Below are positions 1 to 9,535 of a stretch of DNA of 64,000 nt, in pieces. Made by a program: the position numbers and the translations under genes. Under the pieces are notes generated by a model. It searched no databases. It was not told where the DNA came from and saw only the letters and a program-made list of their open reading frames with translations. Origin of the DNA: Kiloniella majae. GTDB taxonomy: Bacteria; Pseudomonadota; Alphaproteobacteria; Kiloniellales; Kiloniellaceae. The DNA lies in NCBI RefSeq assembly GCF_002118315.1, contig NZ_MTSZ01000004.1, positions 62,001 through 126,000 of the forward strand. Reading direction: 5' to 3'. Positions within the stretch are counted from its first letter, which is position 1, and each line of letters opens with the position of its first letter.

Positions 1-624
1 GTGAGCCTGGGGGTTACTGAACCTTACCGAATGTTTACCAGTCGTGCTGAATATCGTTTGAAACTTCGTTCGGATAATGCAGATCAACGCCTAACGCCCA
101 TCGGACTTGATATTGGATGTATTAGAGAAGACCGAGCTTCTGTTTTTAATAAAAAAATATCAGAGCTTTCAAAAGCAAGAGCTTTTGCAAAAGAACACTC
201 TGCTACCCCTAATGAGTTGATTAGCTATGATATCAATGTAAATAAGGATGGGCAAAGAAGGTCAATTTTTGACTTACTCCGTTATCCAGATGTCACTATA
301 GAGGTTCTAACTAAAGTATGGCCTGAACTTTCGCAATTTGATCAGATTATTGTGGAACAGCTTGAAATTGACGCTAGTTATGCCGGTTACATTGAGCGTC
401 AGGATGCTGACATCAGAGCTTTTAGAAAAGATGAGGCGCTTAAGCTACCTGCTAACTTTGATTATGCATCTGTGCCAAGCCTATCTAATGAAATTGTTCA
501 GAAACTTAATCAATCAAAACCCGATACATTAGGTGCTGCTTCTCGTATTTCAGGTGTTACACCTGCTGCATTGGTTGCTTTATTAAGATATGTAAGAAGA
601 TTAGATAAAAATAATGTTGCTTGA
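1..624 (+). CDS. mnmG: tRNA uridine-5-carboxymethylaminomethyl synthase MnmG, C-terminal part (5' end outside window)
   Basis: This is the C-terminal ~207 residues of MnmG (GidA). With MnmE it installs the cmnm5 modification at the wobble uridine (U34) of certain tRNAs, using FAD, NADH and methylene-tetrahydrofolate. The first visible residues carry the family signature TEPYRMFTSRAEYRL, and the end has the helical domain with YAGYIERQ and GAASRISGVTPAALVALL, which contacts MnmE. The reading frame is open to the first base, so the gene is cut by the window edge and is not a pseudogene. It overlaps rsmG by 11 nt, the usual gidA-gidB arrangement, which implies coupled translation. Confidence 0.97.
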   Translation: MSLGVTEPYRMFTSRAEYRLKLRSDNADQRLTPIGLDIGCIREDRASVFNKKISELSKARAFAKEHSATPNELISYDINVNKDGQRRSIFDLLRYPDVTIEVLTKVWPELSQFDQIIVEQLEIDASYAGYIERQDADIRAFRKDEALKLPANFDYASVPSLSNEIVQKLNQSKPDTLGAASRISGVTPAALVALLRYVRRLDKNNVA

Positions 625-1246
625 TACCACTGGAATTGACGCCTTTAAAAAACACATTTCTGTTTCACGTGAAACAGAGGATAAATTGAAATGTTATGCT
701 GATCTTCTTGTAAAGTGGAACAAGGCCATAAATTTGGTGAGTAAAAATACTTTACCAGACTTATGGACCCGCCATTTTTTAGATTCAGCGCAACTTATTA
801 AATACCTTCCAGAGACGAACCATAAAAAAACAATTGTTGATTTTGGTAGTGGTGCAGGTTTTCCAGCTCTTGTTCTTGCTATATTGGGAGTAGGGGAAGT
901 TCATGCGATGGAATCTGATCTTAAAAAATCAATGTTCTTACGTGAAGTTTCACGTGAAACAGATGCAGGGTTAATTGTTCACAATAACCGTATTGAAAAG
1001 CTCGAACCCTTTGCTGTTGATGTTTTTACAGCAAGGGCTTTTGCCCCACTTTCTAAAATTTTTGATTTCTCCCAAGCCTTCTTGGATGCTTCAAAGGCTG
1101 AAAAAAATCCCGAATTTTTGCTTTTAAAAGGGCGAAATGTAGATGAGGAATTGACCGAAGCAGAGAAAAAGTGGACTATGAAAGTGTCGAGGTACAATTC
1201 TTTGTCTGATGATAATGCGACAATATTGAACCTTAAACTTCTATAA
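614..1246 (+). CDS. rsmG: 16S rRNA (guanine527-N7)-methyltransferase RsmG
   Basis: RsmG (GidB) methylates N7 of G527 in the 530 loop of 16S rRNA using S-adenosylmethionine. The 210-residue length is normal. The SAM-binding motif VDFGSGAGFP is at residues 75-84, and WNKAINLVS with RHFLDS typical of the family lies upstream. The ATG overlaps the mnmG stop, and parA follows 16 nt after the stop, so mnmG-rsmG-parA-parB is probably one transcript. Two ParB-site palindromes are embedded in the coding sequence, each encoding VSRET (residues 17-21 and 112-116). Confidence 0.97.
   Translation: MLLDTTGIDAFKKHISVSRETEDKLKCYADLLVKWNKAINLVSKNTLPDLWTRHFLDSAQLIKYLPETNHKKTIVDFGSGAGFPALVLAILGVGEVHAMESDLKKSMFLREVSRETDAGLIVHNNRIEKLEPFAVDVFTARAFAPLSKIFDFSQAFLDASKAEKNPEFLLLKGRNVDEELTEAEKKWTMKVSRYNSLSDDNATILNLKLL
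661..676. promoter_or_regulatory. parS centromere-like site 1 (inside rsmG)
   Basis: The sequence reads TGTTTCACGTGAAACA, a perfect 16-bp palindrome identical to the chromosomal parS consensus bound by ParB. It lies inside rsmG, where it encodes the residues VSRET, and about 0.6 kb from parA. ParB should load here and spread; ParA then moves the complex during chromosome segregation. Confidence 0.93.
946..961. promoter_or_regulatory. parS centromere-like site 2 (inside rsmG)
   Basis: The sequence AGTTTCACGTGAAACA contains a perfect 14-bp palindromic core of the parS consensus, with one departure at the first outer base. It sits 285 bp after site 1, in the same reading frame of rsmG, and again encodes VSRET. 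Clustered parS sites near parAB are typical of chromosomal segregation loci close to oriC. Confidence 0.88.
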
Positions 1247-1262
1247 CTTGGGGGGATTGGTC

Positions 1263-2099
1263 ATGTCAGTACAAGATATGGATTCAATTTCAAGTAAAAA
1301 AAAACGTGAAGCTAAGGTCTGGTCCATTGCAAATCAGAAGGGTGGGGTTGGTAAAACGACAACAACTGTTAATCTGGCAACAGCTTTAGCCGCCTGTAAG
1401 AAAAAGGTTTTGATTATCGACCTGGATCCTCAGGGTAATGCGAGTACTGGATTAGGTGTAGAACCTGATGCCCGGCAGCAAAGCATTTACCAGGTTATGA
1501 TTGAAGGCTTGCCTATCACGCGTGCTGTTAGATCAACAGATGTTCCCCGGATGCATGTTATTTCTTCTGGCGTGGAACTCTCGGGAGCTGAACTGGAGCT
1601 TGTGAACCTTGCAGAGCGCGAATTCAAATTGGCGAATGCTATCGGGCCTCTTTTGAATCAGTTTGATTATATTTTGATTGATTGTCCTCCAGCACTTGGT
1701 CTGTTGACCTTGAATGCGCTGGTTGCTTCTGATGCTGTTCTTGTACCCTTACAGACAGAGTTTTATGCCTTGGAAGGACTATCTCACCTACTTCGTACTA
1801 TTGATCGTGTGAAGAGGGGGCTTAATCGCCGTCTTCAAATTCAGGGTGTCGTTCTTACGATGTATGACAGACGCAACAATCTTTGTGAGATGGTTGCAGC
1901 TGATGTTCGGGCATTTTTGGGGGAAAAGGTGTTTAACACTGTTATTCCACGTAATGTAAGGGTGTCTGAGGCTCCTTCGCATGGGAAGCCTGTTCTTTTG
2001 TATGATGTTGCCTGTGCTGGCTCTCAAGCCTATATCAAGTTGGCTGGGGAAATTCTCAGAAATGAACAGGTTCGTATTACGGAACCAGCTGTCGCGTAA
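1263..2099 (+). CDS. parA: Chromosome partitioning ATPase ParA
   Basis: ParA is the Walker-type ATPase that moves ParB-parS complexes over the nucleoid. The deviant Walker A motif KGGVGKTT is at residues 26-33, followed by LIIDLDPQGNAS (switch I) and YILIDCPPALGLLTLNAL (Walker B). The ATG at 1263 is preferred because a purine-rich GGGGGA stands 6-7 nt upstream. An in-frame TTG at 1248 would add five residues but would overlap that ribosome-binding site. The product is 278 residues, normal for chromosomal Soj/ParA. parB starts 62 nt downstream. Confidence 0.97.
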   Translation: MSVQDMDSISSKKKREAKVWSIANQKGGVGKTTTTVNLATALAACKKKVLIIDLDPQGNASTGLGVEPDARQQSIYQVMIEGLPITRAVRSTDVPRMHVISSGVELSGAELELVNLAEREFKLANAIGPLLNQFDYILIDCPPALGLLTLNALVASDAVLVPLQTEFYALEGLSHLLRTIDRVKRGLNRRLQIQGVVLTMYDRRNNLCEMVAADVRAFLGEKVFNTVIPRNVRVSEAPSHGKPVLLYDVACAGSQAYIKLAGEILRNEQVRITEPAVA

Positions 2100-2161
2100 T
2101 AATAATCGGGTTTATATTCCCGGATAGAATAGATAACAGGGTTAGTTGAGAGGGTCGATTG

Positions 2162-3094
2162 GTGGCTGAAGCTCAGGATAAACGGAAGAACTTAGGCCGC
2201 GGTCTTGCTGCTCTTTTTGGGGATGAGACGGAAGATTATGCATCGCTGGACAAGGTACGTTCAACAAAACAGGTGCCAATCGAACATATTCATCCAAATG
2301 CGAAACAGCCTCGTCGTCATTTTGAAGAAGAAGCCCTTGCAACCCTTGCTGATTCAATTGAACAATCTGGTTTGTTACAGCCAATTTTGGTCCGCAGACA
2401 TCCAGAACTCTCTTCAGAATATGAAATTGTTGCCGGTGAACGCCGTTGGCGTGCTTCTCAACGTGCACAGTTACATGAAATCCCGGTCGTTATCCGTGAA
2501 CTTAATGATGCTGAAGTTCTCCAGGTTGCTATTATTGAGAATGTGCAACGTCAGGATCTCACACCGATTGAAGAAGCAACAAGTTATCGTCGTCTGATGG
2601 ACGAATTTGGCCATAAACAGGACGATGTTGCTAAAATTATCGGTAAAAGTCGAAGCCATATTGCAAATATTCTTCGTCTGCTTTCTCTTCCTGAAGAAGT
2701 ACAGGATCTTGTAGAAAAAGGCGATCTAAGTGCGGGACATGCCCGCGCGCTTGTCGGTGCCGAAGATGCTCTTGATCTCGCTCAGGAAATTTCTTCCAAA
2801 GGTCTTTCTGTTCGGGAAACTGAGCGCTTGGCCAAGGCGATGAAGAATGAACTGAAAAGTCCAGAAGAAGACCAGACTCAATTAAAGAAACCAATTTCGA
2901 GCTCAAAGATTAAGCCTAGTTCGGGGCCGCAAAAAGATGCTGATACACTTGCATTGGAACGTGACTTGTCAAATATGCTTGGCTTAAAGGTTAGTATTGA
3001 CTTCCACGGGCAAGGCGGAGCGCTTAAGATCGCTTACGATACGCTGGAACAGCTTGATAATGTTCTGCATCGTTTGACTCAATCTTCAGATTAA
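2162..3094 (+). CDS. parB: Chromosome partitioning protein ParB
   Basis: ParB binds parS, spreads as a CTP-dependent clamp and stimulates ParA. In order it has the N-terminal ParA-contacting segment LGRGLAALF (residues 11-19), the ParB/Srx CTPase domain with the GERRWR arginine motif (about 92-97), the helix-turn-helix around KIIGKSRSHIANILRLL, and a C-terminal dimerisation domain after a polar linker. I place the start at GTG 2162, 7 nt after GAGAGGG; a TTG directly before it (2159) is the alternative. holA converges on it with only 18 nt between. Confidence 0.96.
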   Translation: MAEAQDKRKNLGRGLAALFGDETEDYASLDKVRSTKQVPIEHIHPNAKQPRRHFEEEALATLADSIEQSGLLQPILVRRHPELSSEYEIVAGERRWRASQRAQLHEIPVVIRELNDAEVLQVAIIENVQRQDLTPIEEATSYRRLMDEFGHKQDDVAKIIGKSRSHIANILRLLSLPEEVQDLVEKGDLSAGHARALVGAEDALDLAQEISSKGLSVRETERLAKAMKNELKSPEEDQTQLKKPISSSKIKPSSGPQKDADTLALERDLSNMLGLKVSIDFHGQGGALKIAYDTLEQLDNVLHRLTQSSD

Positions 3095-3112
3095 TCACGC
3101 TCTAAAGCACAA

Positions 3113-4147
3113 TTAAGAACGACGTCGTGTTGGGGCGTTTGCTGTTATCTCTAGCAGAGTTCTAGCACAAAGTGTTTCTGCGGGAGCACCTGTTTTTTTG
3201 CAACTGGCTTCAGTCTCTAGAAGCATTCCCAGTGATTTGGCAAGAGCGGCAGGTGACCACTTTCTCGCTTGAGCTTTAAAAGGGTCTGCAACTTTCCAAA
3301 ATAAAGGCGGCCGTAGTGTTGAAACAGCTTTGTCCATTGGGATACCTTGTGTGACCAGACCTGCTGTTAAATGTAACCTTTGAAAATGTCTGGTGACGGC
3401 TCTCAGGATGGTTATCGCGTTTTGATTTTCTTGTTGTGCTCGTAACAGTGTCTTTTCAAGTTTCTGAATATTTCCTGTTCCGACAGCGATTGCTAAATCA
3501 TCCAGTGTTAATGTGGCGGTATCACCGATACAGGCTTGAGCATCATCGAGAGAAATAAGTGAGGAATTTATTCCTTTGTATAGACATAATTTCTGTAATT
3601 CTCGGCGCGTTAATCGTCTATCGGTACCAAGATTTGCAACGAGGAAGCCGAGAGCGTCGTTTGAAAGAGAAAATCCTTCTTTTTCAATAGTTTGGCGGAT
3701 TAAACCAGGTAAGCTTTTTTCATCATCTTTGTAACAAGCGATGGCCGCGGCCAGATTTTCCGTTTCGAAAACTTTTCTAAGTTTGGATCGGCCAGGTAAA
3801 TCACCACCTTCAACGATGATAAGGGCATCCCCAACGGGATCAGAAAAGTAATCTGAAAAAGTTTGGGCTAACCCATCGCTAGCGGACCGTATTCGTATAA
3901 CGCGTCTACCACCCATCATCGATATTGCGGCTGCTTCATCGCTGATCAATGAAGGTTCTTTTTTTAAAATATCATTGTCGAGGCTGACCACACGAAAAGG
4001 ATCTTGAGCATCTTCAACGACTGTATGAAGTAAATTTTGGCTTCGTTCTAAAACCAGTCCCTCATCAGGACCATAAACCAATATAGCTTTTATAATGCTG
4101 TCTGGAGACTTTGAAAAACTATCAGCTTTGGCAGCAGGTATTTTCAC
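3113..4147 (-). CDS. holA: DNA polymerase III subunit delta
   Basis: HolA is the delta subunit of the clamp-loader complex that opens the beta sliding clamp. The 344-residue protein begins with the N-terminal AAA-like domain (ILVYGPDEGLV at about 22-32) and contains conserved DALIIVEGGDLPGRSKLRK and, later, TRRELQKLCLYKG, typical of delta subunits. The start is GTG at 4147. It is the last gene of a minus-strand run leuS-lptE-holA; lptE next to holA is a widespread gene pair. No intrinsic terminator is evident in the short gap to parB. Confidence 0.95.
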   Translation of the reverse strand: MKIPAAKADSFSKSPDSIIKAILVYGPDEGLVLERSQNLLHTVVEDAQDPFRVVSLDNDILKKEPSLISDEAAAISMMGGRRVIRIRSASDGLAQTFSDYFSDPVGDALIIVEGGDLPGRSKLRKVFETENLAAAIACYKDDEKSLPGLIRQTIEKEGFSLSNDALGFLVANLGTDRRLTRRELQKLCLYKGINSSLISLDDAQACIGDTATLTLDDLAIAVGTGNIQKLEKTLLRAQQENQNAITILRAVTRHFQRLHLTAGLVTQGIPMDKAVSTLRPPLFWKVADPFKAQARKWSPAALAKSLGMLLETEASCKKTGAPAETLCARTLLEITANAPTRRRS

Positions 4148-4176
4148 TTACTTTGAGCCTTATAGGGTTAAACTAC

Positions 4177-4701
4177 TTACTGTAATTTATTGAAGTAAGC
4201 GCCGAGCTGTAAAGCCATATCATCAGCTACTTGTCGTAAAACCCGGCTACGAGCAGTGTCCTCCGCTACCAGATTGGCATAGGGGTCATCAAGTTTGTCA
4301 AAGCTGTTGGTAGATCTTGCTGTAGATGAAAAAACAATATTATTGCTGGATAAACTAACAAGTGAATATTTAACCAAAATAGTCAAATTTGTTCGTGAAG
4401 TTGTATTATCCAATCGTACGGCGAGATCTTTTTCTGTCTCGGTAATCGTTGCTTTTAAAAGATAAAGTGGTTTTCTAGGCTGCCCAAGAGGGTTCATTCT
4501 GTCCCGTAACAGATTATGAAGAATTTGTCCGGGGCGATCAGGAAGCGGACTAATTCTAATTGTTTGTAAAGCCTGATGCGAAGAATAACCTGTCTCAGTA
4601 CTCTTCTTATAAACAGGCTGAAATCCACAGGCAGATAGGCTGATAAGACCCAGAACAAAAGTAACAGATAGACAAAGTCTTTTGGTAAGAATGGACATCA
4701 T
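4177..4701 (-). CDS. lptE: LPS-assembly lipoprotein LptE
   Basis: LptE is the outer-membrane lipoprotein that plugs the LptD barrel and helps insert lipopolysaccharide. The product has a hydrophobic signal peptide ending in the lipobox LSAC, then GFQPVY, the hallmark of the LptE/RlpB family. The chosen start is ATG at 4701, because AAGG lies 5 nt upstream; the longer frame begins at a TTG (4731) inside the end of leuS without a ribosome-binding site. Placement between leuS and holA is the classical arrangement in proteobacteria and supports the assignment despite the low sequence conservation of the family. Confidence 0.93.
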   Translation of the reverse strand: MMSILTKRLCLSVTFVLGLISLSACGFQPVYKKSTETGYSSHQALQTIRISPLPDRPGQILHNLLRDRMNPLGQPRKPLYLLKATITETEKDLAVRLDNTTSRTNLTILVKYSLVSLSSNNIVFSSTARSTNSFDKLDDPYANLVAEDTARSRVLRQVADDMALQLGAYFNKLQ

Positions 4702-4720
4702 CAAGGCCTTAAAAGCTGAT

Positions 4721-7282
4721 TTATACAACAATATTTACGATACGGTTTTTGACAATAATGACTTTACGAATGTCTTTACCGTCAATAGCTCTTTGAACTC
4801 CGGTCTCTGATAGTGCAGCTTGTTTAATTTCATCTTCACTTGCTTCAAGAGTCAGGAAAATTGTCGCCCGTAACTTACCATTAACCTGAACGGGAAGTTT
4901 GACGCTGTCGTCTACTGTCAGGCTTTCATCTGCAACGGGCCAGGAAACATTGACGATAAGATCGTTATGACCAAGTTGATTCCATAGCTCTTCAGATATG
5001 TGAGGCATCATTGGGGAAACGAGACGAACGAGTATTTCAAAAGCTTCGCGCAAAGCCCAGAAGTCATCATCTTTTGTTGCTTTGAATTGGCCAATGCTAT
5101 TGGTTAACTCATATATTTTTGCGACAGCAGCATTAAAACGGAAGCTTTCAATGTTTTCACTTATAGAAGCGATAGACTTATGAACCGTTCTTCTTAGTTC
5201 TAGAGCCTGAGCATTGAATGCAGTTGGTTGTGACGTATTCACATCCGGAAGGTTGTCTAGCTGTGTTGTGATCAGACGCCACATACGTTGGGTAAACCGC
5301 CAAGATCCGTCAATTCCGGATTCTGTCCATTCCATATCACGATCGGGTGGGCTGTCAGAAAGCATAAAAAATCTTGCTGTATCAGAGCCATAACTTCCAA
5401 TAATGTCTGCTGGATCGATAGTATTTTTCTTTGATTTACTCATCTTGATAGATGGACCGACGTTTACGGTGTCGCCATCAAGAGTAACAAATTCACCACT
5501 ATCATTCTTCTCTATTTCTTCCGGAGAAAGCCATTCGCCCTTACCGTTTTGGTAGGTTTCATGGCAAATCATACCTTGAGTGAAGAGACCCTTGAATGGC
5601 TCTTTCGCAGTAACATATCCACACTTCTCAAGCCCGCGGGTGAAGAATCTTGAATAGAGAAGGTGAAGCACAGCGTGTTCTATACCGCCGATATATTGAT
5701 CTACGGGTAGCCAGTAATCGACATCTTTACGATCAAAGGCATTGTCATCCCTCGGACTACAGAAACGGGCAAAATACCAGGATGATTCCATAAAGGTATC
5801 AAAAGTATCTGTTTCCCTGACGGCTGCTTTTCCACAACAAGGACACGCGGTATGTTTCCACGTCGGATGGTGCGCAATAGGGTTACCCGGCTTGTCGAAG
5901 GTAACATCTTCAGGCAACTCAACGGGCAGGTTTTCTTCCTTTTCAGGAACAGCGCCACAATCATCACAATAGATAATGGGAATTGGACAACCCCAATAGC
6001 GTTGGCGGGATACACCCCAATCTCTCAAGCGGAATTGGATTGTTCCTTTTCCGTGTCCCAGTTCTTCCAAATGATTGATGACTGTTTTCTTTGCTGTACT
6101 AATATCTAAACCGTCAAGGAACTGAGAATTAAACAATGTTCCCTCGCCAGTATAGGCTTCGTTCTCGACGGTAAATATGTTCGGATCTTCATCTTTTGGG
6201 AGCACAACTGGTGTGACGGTCAGATCGTATTTTCGCGCAAAATCCAGATCACGTTGATCGTGAGCGGGGCAACCAAAAACGGCACCGGTGCCATAGTCCA
6301 TAAGAACAAAGTTTGCGACATAAACGGGTAACTCAAGAGAAGAATCCAGCGGATGAGTCACTTTTAAGCCTGTATCAAATCCTTTTTTCTCTGCCTTTTC
6401 TATGGCTTCTTCAGATGTTCCCATCTTATTGCACTCGGCAACAAAGGTTTTGAGTCCTTCATTATCAGCTGAAAGTTGGTCTGCGAGCGGGTGGTTTGCT
6501 GAAATCGCGCAGAATGATGCCCCGAACAGTGTATCGGGACGTGTAGTGTAAACTTCGATATCCTGATCAGAGTCTTTGATCTTAAAGAAGACTCTGGCAC
6601 CTTCGGATTTACCGATCCAGTTGTGTTGCATGGTACGGACTTTATCGGGCCATCGATCCAGTGTTTCCAGGCCCTCTAAGAGTTCGTCAGCAAAATCGGT
6701 AATTTTGAAAAACCATTGGCTCAATTTACGTTTTTCTACTTCTGCACCAGAGCGCCAGCCCTTGCCATCGATTACCTGCTCGTTGGCAAGCACTGTCTGG
6801 TCTACAGGGTCCCAGTTCACCCAAGACTCTTTACGCTCAACCAGACCCTCTTTCAGGAAGTCCAGGAACATCTTTTGTTCATGTTTATAGTACTGCGGAT
6901 GGCAGGTTGCTATTTCTCGGTCCCAATCAATGGAAAGTCCCATGGATTTGAGCTGTTCACGCATAGCCGCAATGTTTTCGTAGGTCCACTTACCCGGATG
7001 GACTCCGCGGGCCATCGCCGCGTTCTCTGCCGGTAGACCAAAAGCATCCCACCCCATGGGGTGAAGAACATTAAAGCCTTTGGCTTTTTTGTAGCGTGAG
7101 ATTACATCGCCAATTGTGTAGTTCCGAACGTGCCCCATATGAATTCGACCTGAAGGGTAGGGGAACATTTCCAGGACATAATACTTGGGTTTGTTTGTAT
7201 CTGTTTCGACAGAAAAACAGTTGTTCTCAACCCAGGCTTTTTGCCATTTGGTTTCGGTTTCCTTGACGTTGTAACGGCTCAT
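4721..7282 (-). CDS. leuS: Leucyl-tRNA synthetase
   Basis: LeuRS charges tRNA-Leu. The 853-residue protein has the class I signatures HMGH at residues 48-51 and KMSKS at 613-617, the CP1 editing domain between them ([16 protein letters not shown] and the [15 protein letters not shown] editing-site region), a Zn-like Cys cluster (CDDCGAVPE and ACPCCGK), and the C-terminal anticodon-binding domain. It heads the leuS-lptE-holA run. The ATG at 7282 gives the usual N-terminus [14 protein letters not shown]. Confidence 0.98.
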   Translation of the reverse strand: MSRYNVKETETKWQKAWVENNCFSVETDTNKPKYYVLEMFPYPSGRIHMGHVRNYTIGDVISRYKKAKGFNVLHPMGWDAFGLPAENAAMARGVHPGKWTYENIAAMREQLKSMGLSIDWDREIATCHPQYYKHEQKMFLDFLKEGLVERKESWVNWDPVDQTVLANEQVIDGKGWRSGAEVEKRKLSQWFFKITDFADELLEGLETLDRWPDKVRTMQHNWIGKSEGARVFFKIKDSDQDIEVYTTRPDTLFGASFCAISANHPLADQLSADNEGLKTFVAECNKMGTSEEAIEKAEKKGFDTGLKVTHPLDSSLELPVYVANFVLMDYGTGAVFGCPAHDQRDLDFARKYDLTVTPVVLPKDEDPNIFTVENEAYTGEGTLFNSQFLDGLDISTAKKTVINHLEELGHGKGTIQFRLRDWGVSRQRYWGCPIPIIYCDDCGAVPEKEENLPVELPEDVTFDKPGNPIAHHPTWKHTACPCCGKAAVRETDTFDTFMESSWYFARFCSPRDDNAFDRKDVDYWLPVDQYIGGIEHAVLHLLYSRFFTRGLEKCGYVTAKEPFKGLFTQGMICHETYQNGKGEWLSPEEIEKNDSGEFVTLDGDTVNVGPSIKMSKSKKNTIDPADIIGSYGSDTARFFMLSDSPPDRDMEWTESGIDGSWRFTQRMWRLITTQLDNLPDVNTSQPTAFNAQALELRRTVHKSIASISENIESFRFNAAVAKIYELTNSIGQFKATKDDDFWALREAFEILVRLVSPMMPHISEELWNQLGHNDLIVNVSWPVADESLTVDDSVKLPVQVNGKLRATIFLTLEASEDEIKQAALSETGVQRAIDGKDIRKVIIVKNRIVNIVV

Positions 7283-7341
7283 AATGTTCAGACTTACTTA
7301 TATATAATATGGGCTTGTGAAAAGCTGGTGACTAACAAGGG

Positions 7342-7380
7342 TAAAAGGCCACAGATGAATGTCGTTCAATTTCTGCGGCC
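7342..7380 (-). terminator. Intrinsic terminator after the DUF3576 gene
   Basis: On the minus strand a 9-bp stem (arms 7372-7380 and 7347-7355, one G-U pair) with a 16-nt loop is followed by TTTTA. It lies 50 nt after the DUF3576 stop and before leuS, so it separates the two transcription units. Confidence 0.7.
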
Positions 7381-7429
7381 TTGATTACGGATTGTTCCAG
7401 TTCTTACTAATTAAAAAACTGGATTTAAT

Positions 7430-7963
7430 TTATTCACTTGATGCAATGCGTAACTGGCGTGCACGGGTAAGAATTGCATCTTCCAACTCTGTCCCGGTTT
7501 TAGGGTCGACCTTGGCGTCAATCCAGCTTCCCGTAACGTCGCGTTGTTGTTTGAAAACAGAAGCCCGTACGCCATCGGCGCGAAGATCGCGGCCAAGAAT
7601 GAATACGTTAACTTTAAAGCGCTCTGGCTTGGTTTCGTCCGGGCTGTACCAGTCTGTAATAATCACGCCACCAAAAGGATCTGCAGAGGTCAGAGGCATG
7701 AAAGCGATGGTATCAAGCGAGGCACGCCAAAGGAAAGAGTTTACGCCAACGCCAGCACCACCGTCCTGGGGCTTGTTATTCCCGAGATCCAGAAGGTTAA
7801 CACCACCTTCACCACCAAGAATTGATCCGCCATATTTGGCGTATCTTTCATCTGAAGGGTTATCGTGAATAAGGTCTGACTCCTTCCCGCCTTCGCAAGA
7901 GAAGAGGAAAAGAGCGAACATAGCAATAAAAGCGAAACGAACAAAAGAGGTGAGGTTGGTCAT
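7430..7963 (-). CDS. DUF3576 domain lipoprotein
   Basis: This 177-residue protein belongs to the DUF3576 family, which is known from alphaproteobacteria and has no established function. The N-terminus is a signal peptide ending in a lipobox-like LFSC, so a lipoprotein is likely. The conserved core reads GVNSFLWRASLDTIAFMPL, DPFGGVIITDWY, ERFKVNVFILGRDLRADG and AILTRARQLRIA. It lies directly upstream of leuS, as is common in this class, but the terminator between them argues for separate transcription. An outer-membrane biogenesis role would fit the neighbours lptE and the porin but is inference only. Confidence 0.9.
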   Translation of the reverse strand: MTNLTSFVRFAFIAMFALFLFSCEGGKESDLIHDNPSDERYAKYGGSILGGEGGVNLLDLGNNKPQDGGAGVGVNSFLWRASLDTIAFMPLTSADPFGGVIITDWYSPDETKPERFKVNVFILGRDLRADGVRASVFKQQRDVTGSWIDAKVDPKTGTELEDAILTRARQLRIASSE

Positions 7964-8023
7964 GCTTCTTCCCGGATTATACCTAATCTGAGAATACTTA
8001 ACCTAATCTTTATGTAGAAGTAC

Positions 8024-8059
8024 AGTAAAAAGAAAGGCCGGTTCGAAACCGAACCGACC
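8024..8059 (-). terminator. Intrinsic terminator of the porin gene
   Basis: On the minus strand GGTCGGTTCG (8050-8059), a 4-nt loop and CGAACCGGCC (8036-8045) form a 10-bp stem with one U-G pair, followed by TTTCTTTTTACTG. It begins 29 nt after the porin stop codon. A very similar hairpin lies at the right end of the window. Confidence 0.92.
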
Positions 8060-8088
8060 TGTCTTTTAAACTATGTGTTACGTATCAA

Positions 8089-9150
8089 TTAGAATGATAC
8101 TGCTACACCAGCTTGTAGGTTTGTGAAGTCTTCAGCAGCACCTTCGTATTCGCCAACTGAACCAGCAACCCAAGTGCTCAGACCTGGTGCAATCTGGTAA
8201 CCAACACCAGCAGAGTATGCTGTGTATTCGATATCAGAACCACCGTCTACGTCACGCTCGGACCAAGCTGCACCGATAGAAGCACTCCAAGGACCAGTTG
8301 TGTAAGCTAGACCTACGTCAACAGTATCGATTTCGTCTGAATCTTCAAAGTCATCGTGAATGTAACCAACAGCTGCGCTGAAACCAGCATAACCAACCAT
8401 GATACCACCACCGACGCCGATGTAAGTAACATCGTCAGAACCAGCTGCAGAGCGCTCTTCAGTAGCAGCAACTAGACCAGCATCAATTGAGAAGTCATTG
8501 AAGTTACCAGAGTAGTTGATACCAGCATCAAAGTGGTTATCTACGCCAGTACCATTTCCTGATTCAGTGTTACCAGTATCAGAGTCAGGTGCGAAAGAAA
8601 CACCAGCTTTGAAACCGTTAAATGTTGGTGTGAAGTAGGTGATTTTTGTATCATCTGATGAGTCGTTCAGATCAGAAGCTGTACGAGCACCAGTTGATTT
8701 AGTGTAATCATCGTTACCTAGAACAGAACCAGTGTAGTTACCGTACATACCGAACTGGAAACCAACAGAAGAACCGGAAACCATCAGGCGATCAGCTGCA
8801 GAATCTTGATCACCAAGTTCAACGCGACCAAAGTCACCTTCTAGGAAGATGTGGTTTTCATCTGAGTTGTTCTCTGTGTTTTGATCAGCTTCCAGCTCGA
8901 TGTGCAGACCGTAAGTCAGACCATTATCGGCAGTTGCTGAGTAATCAAGAGCGATTTCAGAGTTAGTGTTGAAATCAACGCCTTTGTTTGTGTCACCACC
9001 ATCACCTTGTGAGTCGCTATCTACACCAGTAGAAGAAACGTGGAACTGTGTCCATGCGGACCAAACGATTTCGCCATCAGCAGCCATTGCTGGTGCTGCG
9101 AAAGCTGCGCCAGCTACAAGAGCTGAACTAGCAAGCAGAACTTTTTTCAT
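8089..9150 (-). CDS. Gram-negative porin
   Basis: This is an outer-membrane general porin of about 353 residues. It starts with a clear signal peptide, MKKVLLASSALVAGAAFAAP up to AMAA, followed by alternating amphipathic beta-strand segments rich in Gly, Asp and aromatic residues. It contains a typical porin stretch DFGRVELGDQDSAADRLMV and ends in the C-terminal aromatic V-S-F recognised by the BAM machinery. The ATG at 9150 has GGAG about 9 nt upstream; the open frame extends upstream to 9216, but those residues are not signal-peptide-like. Codon choice is strongly biased (GGT, GAC/GAT, CGT), as in a highly expressed gene. Solute specificity cannot be read from the sequence. Confidence 0.93.
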   Translation of the reverse strand: MKKVLLASSALVAGAAFAAPAMAADGEIVWSAWTQFHVSSTGVDSDSQGDGGDTNKGVDFNTNSEIALDYSATADNGLTYGLHIELEADQNTENNSDENHIFLEGDFGRVELGDQDSAADRLMVSGSSVGFQFGMYGNYTGSVLGNDDYTKSTGARTASDLNDSSDDTKITYFTPTFNGFKAGVSFAPDSDTGNTESGNGTGVDNHFDAGINYSGNFNDFSIDAGLVAATEERSAAGSDDVTYIGVGGGIMVGYAGFSAAVGYIHDDFEDSDEIDTVDVGLAYTTGPWSASIGAAWSERDVDGGSDIEYTAYSAGVGYQIAPGLSTWVAGSVGEYEGAAEDFTNLQAGVAVSF

Positions 9151-9535
9151 TATATTCGATCTCCAAAAAAATATATGAGGCACAAAGCCTTCAATTAACG
9201 TGTGCTTTTGTAGCATTAGCTGAAAAAGAACTGCAATACTCGAATCTCATCTAATGTTGTTTTTAAGTACTAGTGTGACATTGATGCAACAAAAAGGATG
9301 TTTCGAGGAGGAATGCTAAGGAAACCAGCTGATTTAGCCGGGGTTCAAAGTTTGATCCTGTTCAACACATACGTTATTTAAATAAGTATTCTGGCTATAA
9401 TAATGGAAAAGAAACTGGCTTCTCTGATCTGCTTGCAGGTATTTTCTAGTCCTGCTAGGTAACTACTTAAATATACCAGTTTGACTTCGAGTATATGTAT
9501 TTGGAGTCCTTAAAGTTTTAAAACGGAGACAATTA
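9151..9535. other. Intergenic region between porin and sulfotransferase genes
   Basis: This 385-nt divergent region is AT-rich and has no convincing reading frame. It holds the porin leader and its possible promoter, and on the other side the ribosome-binding site CGGAGAC just before the sulfotransferase ATG. I see no strong inverted repeat. Confidence 0.6.
9207..9236 (-). promoter_or_regulatory. Possible sigma-70-type promoter of the porin gene
   Basis: Reading the minus strand, TTGCAG (9231-9236), 18 nt and TACAAA (9207-9212) resemble -35 and -10 boxes, giving a leader of about 50 nt before the porin ATG. The -10 match is only partial. Confidence 0.35.

Noticed and set aside
1-624. mnmG as a truncated pseudogene
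   Set aside because: The frame is open to the first base of the window, so the missing part is simply outside.
2142-2468. 108-codon frame antisense to parB
   Set aside because: Shadow of parB; no start signal or domain.
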